Below are positions 24,722-32,932 of a DNA stretch of 64,000 nucleotides, piece after piece (the first letter of the stretch is position 1; the number at the start of each line of letters is the position of its first letter). The DNA is from JAHELQ01 sp965603365 (lineage in GTDB: Bacteria > Acidobacteriota > Aminicenantia > UBA2199), in assembly GCA_965603365.1 (NCBI GenBank), contig CBFDCR010000004.1, positions 1-64,000 on the forward strand, in the 5' to 3' direction. The notes beneath the pieces are model-generated. The model made no database searches, was not told the origin of the DNA, and saw only the letters and a program-made list of their open reading frames with translations. The translations under genes and the position numbers were made by a program.

Positions 24722-26554
24722 ATGTGCGGCATTATCAGTTACTGCGGCAGTAAGCCGGCCATACCGATATTAATGGACGGTTTGAAGCGTTTAGAGTACC
24801 GGGGATATGACTCGGCAGGCTTCGCCGTCATCCAGGGGGGCCAAACCGTATTGGTCAAAACCGTGGGCAAAGTGTCTAAGCTGGACGAGAAGAGAGCGGG
24901 TCTTAGAATTGAATCCACTTTCGGTATTGCCCACACCCGCTGGGCCACCCACGGCAAGCCCTCGGAACAGAACTCTCACCCCCACACCGACTGCACCAAT
25001 AAAATCAGCCTGGTCCACAACGGCATCATCGAGAATTACCTGGAGATCAAAGAGGATCTGCTGCAAAAGAATCATGTCTTCACCTCAGAAACCGATACCG
25101 AAGTGGTCGCCCACCTCATCGAAGAGAACTTCAGCGGTGACCTGGAAGTCGCCGTGCTCAAATCGGTCAAGAGACTGGTGGGCACGTTTGGCATCGCCAT
25201 CATGCACGCCGATATCGACCATCAAATCATCATCGCCAAACGGGGCAGCCCCATTATCATCGGCATCGGCGACGGGGAATACTTCGCGGCTTCCGACTCC
25301 AACGCCATCTCTCCCTATACCAACAAGATGATCTACTTAAGCGACGACGAGATGGCGGTCCTGAACTCGAACGAATACTACATCAAAAACATGAGAAACG
25401 AGATCCTGGAGAAGAAAATAGAAATATTGGACGAAGAGACCATCAAGGTGGACAAAAAGGGATTCGATCACTACATGTTGAAGGAGATCTACGAACAGCC
25501 CGAGAGTATCGAAAACGCCTTCCGGGGCAGGTTGATCGAAAGTGAAGGAGTATCCAAGCTGGGAGGCCTGGAACCGGTACTGGACCGGTTAAAAAACATC
25601 AAAAAATTGATCGTCGTCTCCTGCGGTACCAGTTACTATGCCGGACTGCTGGGCCGATATATCTTCGAGACCCTGACGGAATTGAATGTAGAAGCCGAAC
25701 TGGCCTCCGAATTTCGCTACCGAAGACTCCACCTCGACGAACACGTAGCGGTGCTGGCACTCTCCCAATCGGGTGAAACCGCCGATACCCTGGCCGCCAT
25801 CAAAGAGGCCAAGCGAAAAGGCGCGCTGCTGCTGGGCATCGTGAATGTGGTGGGCTCGGCCATCGCCCAGATCACCGATTCCGGTGTTTATAACCACGCC
25901 GGGCCCGAAATCGGCGTGGCCTCCACCAAGATCTATACCTCCCAACTGGTGATTCTCACCCTGATGGCCCTCCTCATCGGCCGCTACCAGAGTATCTCTT
26001 ATATCGAAGGCAGCGGCATCATCAATGCCATCACCAGGCTGCCCGACCAGGTGAAGGACATTTTAACCAAGGAAAACATCGAGCACATCAAAAAAGTCGC
26101 CCTGAAATACACCCGGTACCGGGATTTTCTCTACATCGGCCGGCTCTACAACTATCCCACCGCCATGGAGGGCGCGCTGAAACTCAAGGAGATCTCCTAC
26201 ATCCATGCCGAGGGCTATCCCGCCGGCGAGATGAAGCACGGCCCCATCTCGTTGATCGATGGAGATTTCCCCACCGTGGCCATCGCCCCGGACGACCTGA
26301 CCATAGACAAAATGATCAGCAATATCCAGGAGATAAAGGCCCGGGACGGTAAGATCATCTCCGTCACCAATGAGGGTGCCAAAAAGATCATCGAAATGTC
26401 CGACGACGTGCTGATCGTGCCCCGCACCATCGATATCCTGCAGCCGGTGCTCAACGTCATCCCCCTGCAATTGTTTGCCTATTATATTGCCAGAGAGCGG
26501 GGCTGCGACATCGATAAACCCCGGAACCTGGCCAAGTCGGTCACCGTAGAGTAA
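24722..26554 (+). CDS. glmS: Glutamine-fructose-6-phosphate aminotransferase
   Basis: 610-aa enzyme making glucosamine-6-phosphate, the entry to UDP-GlcNAc for peptidoglycan and LPS. Cys2 (MCGIISY) is the glutaminase nucleophile, with HTRWATHG, HNGIIENY and the loop around residues 120-130 completing that domain. Two SIS isomerase domains follow (SCGTSYYAGLLG, SQSGETADTLAAI, ASEFRYR, and EGALKLKEISYIHAEGYPAG). The C-terminus KSVTVE ends with the usual conserved tail. AAGGAG precedes the ATG. No glmS ribozyme is visible upstream; only 11 bp separate it from the UGDH gene. Confidence 0.95.
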   Translation: MCGIISYCGSKPAIPILMDGLKRLEYRGYDSAGFAVIQGGQTVLVKTVGKVSKLDEKRAGLRIESTFGIAHTRWATHGKPSEQNSHPHTDCTNKISLVHNGIIENYLEIKEDLLQKNHVFTSETDTEVVAHLIEENFSGDLEVAVLKSVKRLVGTFGIAIMHADIDHQIIIAKRGSPIIIGIGDGEYFAASDSNAISPYTNKMIYLSDDEMAVLNSNEYYIKNMRNEILEKKIEILDEETIKVDKKGFDHYMLKEIYEQPESIENAFRGRLIESEGVSKLGGLEPVLDRLKNIKKLIVVSCGTSYYAGLLGRYIFETLTELNVEAELASEFRYRRLHLDEHVAVLALSQSGETADTLAAIKEAKRKGALLLGIVNVVGSAIAQITDSGVYNHAGPEIGVASTKIYTSQLVILTLMALLIGRYQSISYIEGSGIINAITRLPDQVKDILTKENIEHIKKVALKYTRYRDFLYIGRLYNYPTAMEGALKLKEISYIHAEGYPAGEMKHGPISLIDGDFPTVAIAPDDLTIDKMISNIQEIKARDGKIISVTNEGAKKIIEMSDDVLIVPRTIDILQPVLNVIPLQLFAYYIARERGCDIDKPRNLAKSVTVE

Positions 26555-26567
26555 AAAAATTGGCCTG

Positions 26568-27224
26568 ATGGAAGATCGGGATAGTGGAATGTTGACCATT
26601 AAAAACAAACTGTCGGACCGGCTCAAGGTGGGGGTCAACATCTACCGGGATATCCAACTCACGGATCCGGCAGCATTGGCGGCCTTCATCGACGATGAGA
26701 TCATAAAAATCAAAGAGAGCCATTTACGAGAGCTGCCCCCGGGATTTGCCTTTTCCCGCCAGTTGTACCGGGATTTTCATATCGACCCCACCAAAACCCG
26801 CCCCTCATCCGAAGCCCTGTGGCGCCGCCTCAAAAACAAGGACGACTTCCCCCGGGTCAACCCCTTCGTAGACCTCACCAACCTCCTCTCCCTGAAATTC
26901 CAGGTCTGCTTCGGCCTCTACGATATCGACCGGCTCGGCAGTGACATCACCATCGACGTGGGCGGTGAATCGGATTTCTACGAAGGCATCCGCAAAGACA
27001 CCATCCACCTAAACGGCAAGATTACCCTCAAAGATCACCACGGCCCCTTCGGCAACCCCTCGGCCGACTCCCCCCGCACCGCCGTCACCGAAACCACCCA
27101 AAACATCCTCCAGACCCTCTTCCTCCACCCCCTCGACCCCCAGGCCCCAAACCTCACCCACCAGGCCCACAATACTTTCAGCCAATTCTTCCATATCACC
27201 CATTCCCAAACCCGACTGCTTTAG
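26568..27224 (+). CDS. B3/B4 tRNA-binding domain protein (PheT B3/4-like)
   Basis: 218-aa protein with the B3/B4 domain also found in the phenylalanyl-tRNA synthetase beta chain. Seen are SSEALWRRLKNKDDFPRVNP, FVDLTNLLSLKFQVCFGLYD and GPFGNPSADSPRTAVTE. Stand-alone versions are thought to edit or bind aminoacyl-tRNA, but this is not settled. The last about 50 residues (from TTQNILQTLFLHPLDPQ) are Pro/His/Thr-rich, encoded by strongly C-rich DNA and do not look like the family, so the C-terminus may be eroded. It follows glmS by 13 bp. An in-frame ATG at 26589 is an alternative start. Confidence 0.75.
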   Translation: MEDRDSGMLTIKNKLSDRLKVGVNIYRDIQLTDPAALAAFIDDEIIKIKESHLRELPPGFAFSRQLYRDFHIDPTKTRPSSEALWRRLKNKDDFPRVNPFVDLTNLLSLKFQVCFGLYDIDRLGSDITIDVGGESDFYEGIRKDTIHLNGKITLKDHHGPFGNPSADSPRTAVTETTQNILQTLFLHPLDPQAPNLTHQAHNTFSQFFHITHSQTRLL

Positions 27225-27249
27225 GGATTTTCGATCCTTCTCTCCTCCA

Positions 27250-27543
27250 TAATCTTTCCAGTTACTATGGGGGTCATTTGGTCGGGGATGGGGATGATTT
27301 CTGCGCTTATGGGAATGGTTTTGTCCGTTATGGGGACGGTTTTGCCGCTTATGGGAATGGTTTTGCCGGGTATGTGGACCGTTTCGGAGGGTATGGGAAT
27401 GGTTTTTCCCCTTATGGGGATGATTTTTCCGGCTATGGGGATGGTTTCGCCCGTTATGGGAATGATTTTGCCCGCTATGTGAATGGTTTTGCCGGGTATG
27501 GGAATGGTTTTGCCGCTTATGGGAGTGATTTTTCCGCACTCCC
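27250..27543. repeat. 21-bp tandem array 2 (14 units)
   Basis: Fourteen contiguous 21-bp units with consensus close to GRATGGTTTTGCCGSTTATG plus G. Phase is kept from 27250 to 27543. Each unit has a TTT or TTTT run at the same place. Units differ mainly in the GC-rich middle (GCCGCTT, GCCGGGT, TCCGGCT, GCCCGTT). The array fills the gap between the convergent B3/B4 and DUF6765 genes. Both strands stay open because 21 is divisible by three; the minus strand reads as heptads of the NHSHxxQ kind, but no start signal supports a gene. Confidence 0.92.
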
Positions 27544-27574
27544 GGGGGCGGGCTGGGGAAGTGGTGACAGGGGA

Positions 27575-28633
27575 TTAATACACGGTGAGGTTGAATTGGG
27601 GGAGGAGTTGTTGGAGGACGTAGAGGCGGTGGTACCAGGCGGCACGGATAAATCGGCAGGCATCGGATTCCCGGGCAAACGATCGGTCCGCTTCGATGTA
27701 TTTGAGCCGGGCCACCTCCCAGTGGTATTTGTCATAATTGACACCGATATCGATGCGACTGGGGGGAAACAGCTCGCCATCCCGGATGGCCTGCTTCCAC
27801 CGCTTCACCCGCTCCGCCTTGTCTTCAGATTCAAAGCCGATGATCGCCTTTACCGGGGCCTCAATATCCGGCCACTGCCGGCGGGTCCTGTCGTCGGCAT
27901 ACTTCCTGGCCTTCTCGGCAAATTGGCCGAAAAAGCGGTGCAGTTCCCTGGCACCCTCCAGGAAATCGCCGGCATTGTTCCTCGTCACCTTGCCGCCCGA
28001 CAGCGCCGCCGACTCCGGCTCATACTCCCAGCTCAGGAAAGGGGTATCCGGGTAACTGTCCACCGAGCCGTGTCCCACCGGCACCAACTCGGCAAACACA
28101 CCGGCATACTTTTCCAGTTTGGCGGCAATATTCTGCAATACCGTGGTGTTGACCACATTGTGGGTCGTGATGGTGCGATTCTTCACCTTATTCCAACCGT
28201 GGGAGATGCCCACAAAGCCGTAATGGGCAAAGGTGTCGGCAAACACGTGGGCCACCACCCCGATGAGATGGGGCCAGAGGGGCCGATTCTTTTCAGCCAG
28301 GGTATCGGTGAGCATCTGCTGGGCCGGTCGGCTGTTTTTGCGGCAGGCCATACGCTCCACGAAACTGCCGTCCGTCGGTTCATTGCCGGGCAGGAAGTGA
28401 AAGGGCACCCACACCTTCCACTGGTCCCCGGCCATGGCATTCTGGAAGTCCAGGGGCTTGTGGCTGGTCATGGTGGGCACGATGGCAAAATCCCTGGAAA
28501 TCTCGACCTCATCGTCTTCGGTGGCATCATCGACATATTGGGAACAGTAGGCGATGATCCGGGCCGCCTTATCCTGGATACCGGCAGCCCGGGCCAACGC
28601 ATACACCCCATAAAAATGCATATCAATCTGCAT
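27575..28633 (-). CDS. DUF6765-like protein (His/Asp-rich, possible metal enzyme)
   Basis: 352-aa protein. The N-terminus MQIDMHFYGVYALARAAG, then PFHFLPGNEP and LIGVVAHVFADTFAHYGFVG, match the layout I recall for DUF6765. Spaced His/Asp residues (H6, H115-area, H-x3-D-T-x2-H) suggest a helical metal-binding site like phospholipase C/nuclease-type proteins; this is inference. No signal peptide. GAGGAGGG precedes the start. It is first-transcribed away from the SIR2 gene's 3' end on the same strand, 28 bp downstream of that gene, so co-transcription is possible. Confidence 0.65.
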   Translation of the reverse strand: MQIDMHFYGVYALARAAGIQDKAARIIAYCSQYVDDATEDDEVEISRDFAIVPTMTSHKPLDFQNAMAGDQWKVWVPFHFLPGNEPTDGSFVERMACRKNSRPAQQMLTDTLAEKNRPLWPHLIGVVAHVFADTFAHYGFVGISHGWNKVKNRTITTHNVVNTTVLQNIAAKLEKYAGVFAELVPVGHGSVDSYPDTPFLSWEYEPESAALSGGKVTRNNAGDFLEGARELHRFFGQFAEKARKYADDRTRRQWPDIEAPVKAIIGFESEDKAERVKRWKQAIRDGELFPPSRIDIGVNYDKYHWEVARLKYIEADRSFARESDACRFIRAAWYHRLYVLQQLLPQFNLTVY

Positions 28634-28661
28634 ATTGTCCCTCCTCGTTATATTTTTTTAT

Positions 28662-30212
28662 TCATTTATTTTTTATTTTATTATGCGCTTCGGATAACGC
28701 CTCATACCAGATAAGACCTTCGGGGACGGATTTCCGTTCTTTATCAACACCTATAATATTTATTCCCTCTTCTAACTCCAATCGCAGTTTATTCCTGTAT
28801 TCAATCATTAATTCATCGGTATCCAGGCCCTTATGTTCACCAGTATAATGAAAGATAAAAATTTGTTTGTTCTCATCTTCTATAAGTGATCTAAACATAC
28901 CGTTAATATGACCATCATCGGTATTAAATCCATACCCAATGACACAAATCACATCAGATTTCCTGAATTCATCGTATAATTTAACATATCTTTCTGACAT
29001 TCTTACGGAAGTCAAAGGTTTGATGCCGCTTTGAGTAAACAAAAAGGGAACCGTTATATGATCGCCCTTTGTTAATTTCTCAACCTTTACAATCTTATTT
29101 AAATATGGATCATAGAAATCCCTAACAGATCCGTTCAGAAAAAATACATCTCTTTTAGTAACCTCTTCAATAAAGGTATTGTAATTTGTAGTCCCAATGG
29201 TTTTAATATCAAACAGGAATTTATCCTCCAAAACGTCATGATAATAACCTGGTCCCGCTTTACATCGTTCTATATATTTTTTAGCTATTTCGTAAATATA
29301 ACGCCTGACAGTATGCAAAAAGATGGCAATTTTACAAAACTTTGCCCAATCAGTCTTGGGACTGTACAAATATCTCCAGTAGCTATCGATCAAAGATTGA
29401 TAATCTAATGCCTTTGCATAGAGATCCTCTAAAATCATCTTCCCGAATTGGATGATAATGTTTTCATCAGACCCTGTTGGGAAATTAATGAAACTCTCTG
29501 ACACGATATAATCCAAACCTTCCAAACCCGTACGCCTGTAATCCAGAGAGAAGATACTTTCAAACTCATCAAAAACATCAATCCCAGGTGGCGTTTTAGC
29601 GAAGACTCCATCATTCAATCGGTGAATTAAGGCTTCTCCACAGGAACCGATTAACAATTCCAATACAGCTTTGACTATTTTCTTGACCTCAACCCTGAAT
29701 TGTTTACTAATCCCTGAAGTTTCGAGAATATTCAACAATGCAGAAAAATAACTGCTACCGAAAATTTTATTATAATCACCTAAGCTTGTAGATAAGGCAA
29801 TTAACTGTGTGTATAATTTTGAACCAAACTTTATATGGGTAATATTTTCAAAGCTTTCCTTTACTTTGTTCCCTCTCTCACTAAAACTATTCGCATGCCC
29901 CTTTACATTTCTATCAAAATCATTTAAATAATTCAAAATAACATCCCGTTTGTTTTCGAGACTGCCTTTTACTAAAGATTCTAAATGAGATTTCCCGAAT
30001 GCTGAAACAGGTTTCTTTAAATATCCCAAAGGTAGCCAGTGGGATGCATAAATAGAACCCTCGGCTACCATTTTTCGTTTTTCATTAAAATCATTTTTAT
30101 CTCCACTAACATCCATTCTAAATATTTCCAATGCAAATTTTCCACCGGACGGAAGCCCATAAGACATCTCCGCCCCTGCGCCGAAAAAAAGGGCCAATGT
30201 TGGTCTTTCCAT
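28662..30212 (-). CDS. SIR2-like domain protein, candidate defence effector
   Basis: 516-aa protein with a SIR2-like NAD-binding fold. Residues 7-25 (ALFFGAGAEMSYGLPSG) form the nucleotide loop, TTNYNTFIEE (about 343-352) the mid motif, and VICVIGYGFNTDDGHI the C-terminal loop. A long helical insertion (about 60-330) separates them, as in phage-defence SIR2 proteins (ThsA, DSR, SIR2-HerA types) that destroy NAD. Where the family usually has LHGSV this protein reads FLNGSV (AAC codon), so the catalytic His may be replaced by Asn. It lies 21 bp downstream of a four-TM gene on the same strand, and GAGAGGAGG precedes its ATG. It lies in AT-rich DNA. Confidence 0.72.
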   Translation of the reverse strand: MERPTLALFFGAGAEMSYGLPSGGKFALEIFRMDVSGDKNDFNEKRKMVAEGSIYASHWLPLGYLKKPVSAFGKSHLESLVKGSLENKRDVILNYLNDFDRNVKGHANSFSERGNKVKESFENITHIKFGSKLYTQLIALSTSLGDYNKIFGSSYFSALLNILETSGISKQFRVEVKKIVKAVLELLIGSCGEALIHRLNDGVFAKTPPGIDVFDEFESIFSLDYRRTGLEGLDYIVSESFINFPTGSDENIIIQFGKMILEDLYAKALDYQSLIDSYWRYLYSPKTDWAKFCKIAIFLHTVRRYIYEIAKKYIERCKAGPGYYHDVLEDKFLFDIKTIGTTNYNTFIEEVTKRDVFFLNGSVRDFYDPYLNKIVKVEKLTKGDHITVPFLFTQSGIKPLTSVRMSERYVKLYDEFRKSDVICVIGYGFNTDDGHINGMFRSLIEDENKQIFIFHYTGEHKGLDTDELMIEYRNKLRLELEEGINIIGVDKERKSVPEGLIWYEALSEAHNKIKNK

Positions 30213-30233
30213 TTTATCCTCCCTCTCCTCTTT

Positions 30234-30959
30234 TTATTTATTATTTGCGTTCTCATTTGTGTTTTTATTTTTCTCGTTACTTAATTTGTCGGTTCTCCCC
30301 TCATCGACCTTATTCTTAAACAACGAGTTAAATATCTCATTTAATTTATCAATGGCCTGTTTGGAAAACATCCCGGATAAAGCGGCAAATCCCATTACAC
30401 TGAAAGGCCGTAGTGTTGAGACTTCGGTTTGAATGACGAGAAGACTTCCTTTTATGATCATAAAAACAATAAGCGCCAGTACCGAACCGATGGGGAGACG
30501 CAGCCAATACCACCAGTACCAACTGGGGTGGAATTTACGATTACCGATAAAATCCGAAAAAGAAGTAGCTGCATGGATATAGCTGCCCAGGGCACCGGCT
30601 ATCAACACCAATAGTAACAGACGCAATTCATGGGAAATTTCTAAACCCAACAAAAGCGTCTTTTTCGACCAATTGTCCTGATCACTTTTCCCTTCTACCG
30701 ATTGCGTCTCCAGGCTGTCGGTTCTGGCTTCGGCCTGGATATCTGGGGACGCCACTGCCGGTGGTTTCGACGATGTGGGAGGTTCCACCTTTAAGGGCCA
30801 GAATTCAATGATAAAAAGAATCATAATAAAGGGTACGATTATTAAAAAAGCGCCCAGGAAAAAGCGCTTGCATCCGGTATCCTTTGATTTCAGTGGCGGC
30901 TCAGCAGGCTGCTGCTTCTCCAAACCCGAGTTTTTCCCTTCTCTAGTTTCCTCAGTCAT
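30234..30959 (-). CDS. Four-TM membrane protein paired with the SIR2-like gene
   Basis: 241-aa protein. A membrane helix is visible at about 32-53, then a Pro/Ser/Glu-rich linker (54-105). Three more helices follow at about 111-130, 149-172 and 185-200. The second half (GALGSYIHAATSFSDFIGNR, SWYWWYWLRLPIGSVLALIV, FSVMGFAALSGMFSKQAIDK) has the look of a conserved membrane module. The tail is hydrophilic and Asn/Lys-rich. AGGAG precedes the ATG. It is upstream of the SIR2-like gene by 21 bp, so the two are probably one operon. No name for this family is recalled. Confidence 0.7.
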   Translation of the reverse strand: MTEETREGKNSGLEKQQPAEPPLKSKDTGCKRFFLGAFLIIVPFIMILFIIEFWPLKVEPPTSSKPPAVASPDIQAEARTDSLETQSVEGKSDQDNWSKKTLLLGLEISHELRLLLLVLIAGALGSYIHAATSFSDFIGNRKFHPSWYWWYWLRLPIGSVLALIVFMIIKGSLLVIQTEVSTLRPFSVMGFAALSGMFSKQAIDKLNEIFNSLFKNKVDEGRTDKLSNEKNKNTNENANNK

Positions 30960-31028
30960 ATTTACTCTCCTCTTATATTTTTTTATTCCTTATAAATTTT
31001 TTTGCCTTTAATCTCTATCTTTTTGTTA

Positions 31029-31057
31029 AAGATAAAATAAGTTGGGGAAAAAGTCAA
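31029..31057 (-). promoter_or_regulatory. Promoter of the four-TM/SIR2 operon
   Basis: On the minus strand, TTGACT (31057-31052), 17-bp spacer, TATCTT (31034-31029); leader about 60 bases. Confidence 0.5.
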
Positions 31058-31237
31058 TAGTGGGGTGAGGTTTTTTTATTTTTTTTAGAGTTCCCCTCTC
31101 ACAGGTTCTGCCATATTTGAGCGTCCGTACTATAAGCGGCAGCAACCTGGCAAAGCTAAAACACTAATTTAAACTTTAGCTAAGGCACTTAAAGTTTAAG
31201 ATGCCATAGTAGATGTTAGACCCGTTTATATCGATTA

Positions 31238-31897
31238 TTACTGGATTTCGTAGAATACCATCGAGGTATACTGGCCAAAAACCAGGGAAAGAAAGCACTG
31301 GTGATTGAGACTCCAGATCAGAGAGATTCCCGGGATTTCATTGGCATAGACCTCTGCTTTAATATCGTTTAAGACGTCCAGAATTTCCTCTGTGTCCTGG
31401 AGCATCTCATGGTAAATCCCTCGAACATCGCCACTCTTCAAGTATCTTCTGACATCCCAGAATAAGGAAAAGATTAATCCATTATCAATACGAAATTTAC
31501 CATAATTGAAAGTTTCCAACTCTGCAATCACCTCGGGATTGTAAGGGGTCACTTCGGCAAGTTGTGTTAAGTCGATATAAGCCAGCCTGGCATTCTCCAT
31601 ATGAACGATAGCCGTATCGATCAGGTTTTGCAATTCGTTAAAATCCGTGCCGTTCAAATCACTGATCTCTATTCTGTTGAGAAAATCAATTATAACGGAA
31701 TGGGATTTTAAAAAATGGCCTGCACCTTCAACCACGTACAGGTTGATGGAAGAACCGGTATTATCGGCCTGAATCCCCCCCTGGAAAGCCATGGGCGACC
31801 AATTGGCTTTGAGGGAAGCCAAGCCATTCACATGTAACAACAGAACAGCAACAAGCAACACAGAAATTTTTAAGCAAAAGCATTTTTTTATGTCCAT
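31238..31897 (-). CDS. Small secreted protein, paralogue A
   Basis: 219-aa protein starting at ATG 31897 (MDIKKCFCLK); an in-frame ATG 12 codons upstream is less likely. A signal peptide is visible (ISVLLVAVLLLHVNGLASL). The mature part is helical with NWSPMAF near its start, FNYGKFR, FSLFWDVRRYLKSGDVRGIY and the C-terminal CFLSLVFGQYTSMVFYEI. It is a close paralogue of the next gene upstream (31999-32664). No known family is recognised. The pair lies beside an ABC-type exporter-like gene and a radical SAM gene. Confidence 0.75.
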   Translation of the reverse strand: MDIKKCFCLKISVLLVAVLLLHVNGLASLKANWSPMAFQGGIQADNTGSSINLYVVEGAGHFLKSHSVIIDFLNRIEISDLNGTDFNELQNLIDTAIVHMENARLAYIDLTQLAEVTPYNPEVIAELETFNYGKFRIDNGLIFSLFWDVRRYLKSGDVRGIYHEMLQDTEEILDVLNDIKAEVYANEIPGISLIWSLNHQCFLSLVFGQYTSMVFYEIQ

Positions 31898-31998
31898 TAG
31901 ATCCTCCATTTTTCTATTTAAATATATAAACATTGGGTCTTATAATGCGCTTCTAAAATATTTCATTATTTAATATTTCGCAAATAGGGTTCCAGGTT

Positions 31999-32664
31999 TC
32001 AGAGATTCTGAACAATCTCGTAGAATACCATAGAGGTATACTGGTTAAAAATGAGGGAGAGGAAACATCGATGATTCAGATCCCAGATTTGCGATATTTC
32101 CGGCATCTGGCAGGCATCCACCGCTGCCTGAAGATTGTACAAAATGTCTAAAATGTCCTCGGTATCATGGAGCATCTTACGGTATAATCCCCGGACATCG
32201 CCGCGCTTCAAGTATCTTCTGACATCCCAGAATAAGGAAAAGTTTAAACCACTATCCCCACGGAATTTTCCATAATTGAAAGTAAACAATTCTCTTATTA
32301 CCTCCTGGTTGTAGGGAGTAATATCGGCTAAGTACGTTAAGTCATCGTAAGCAGCCCTGGCACCTTCCATATAAAAGATAGCATTACCGATCGACTCCTG
32401 GAATTCGCCGTAATCTGGATCATTCTCGTCATACAACTCGATTTTGTGGAGAAAGTAAAGGATTTCAGAATGGAATTTCAGAAAATACGCTCCCCCCTCG
32501 GTAACATAGTAACTAATGGTGTGACCGGGATTCGGTGCCCCGATATCATCAAAAGCGGCGGGTGACCAATTGGAAACAAGCCGAGCCAGGGCATGCGACT
32601 GAAATAACATAAAGACAAAAACAAACAACATAGTCTTAAAAAAGCAACCTCTTTTTATGTCCAT
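31999..32664 (-). CDS. Small secreted protein, paralogue B
   Basis: 221-aa protein with signal peptide MDIKRGCFFKTMLFVFVFML and mature sequence aligning end to end with paralogue A. Shared are NWSPAAF, the helical centre, FTFNYGKFRGDSGLNFSLFW and FNQYTSMVFYEI. The two arose by tandem duplication (about 60% identical in the conserved blocks by eye). A TTGAAA-16-TATAAT promoter lies directly upstream and AGGAGG precedes the ATG. Function unknown; export by Sec to periplasm or surface is likely. Confidence 0.78.
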   Translation of the reverse strand: MDIKRGCFFKTMLFVFVFMLFQSHALARLVSNWSPAAFDDIGAPNPGHTISYYVTEGGAYFLKFHSEILYFLHKIELYDENDPDYGEFQESIGNAIFYMEGARAAYDDLTYLADITPYNQEVIRELFTFNYGKFRGDSGLNFSLFWDVRRYLKRGDVRGLYRKMLHDTEDILDILYNLQAAVDACQMPEISQIWDLNHRCFLSLIFNQYTSMVFYEIVQNL

Positions 32665-32698
32665 TGGGTCCTCCTATTTTTTAATCCTCTTAATTTAT

Positions 32699-32726
32699 AT
32701 TATACATAATAAACAAGAATTTTCAA
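32699..32726 (-). promoter_or_regulatory. Promoter of the secreted paralogue pair
   Basis: On the minus strand, TTGAAA (32726-32721), 16-bp spacer, TATAAT (32704-32699), about 35 bases before the paralogue B start. Confidence 0.65.
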
Positions 32727-32932
32727 ATCCAGATGACAACCCCTTTTTATTCATAGCTGCTACTCCTATTTTTTTTCATGTGTTTCCTCACTAAAGTCAC
32801 TTCTACCGCTGTGCTGAATTTTATGATCCCTAAACGGTCTAAACTTAAAACTCTTACTTTATTTAATAGGAGCGAGCATCGTTATTTTCTACGAAATCCA
32901 ATGTATACATTACGAAATAGAAAAAAAAGGTT

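Noticed and set aside
27261..28714. Long plus-strand frame running through array 2 and over the DUF6765 gene
   Set aside because: It is antisense to a well-supported gene and opened by the repeat; no coding features.
32695..32754. 19-codon minus-strand frame with AGGAG before its ATG and two cysteines, considered as a peptide precursor
   Set aside because: It overlaps the TTGAAA-16-TATAAT promoter of the secreted paralogue gene, so it is more likely chance.
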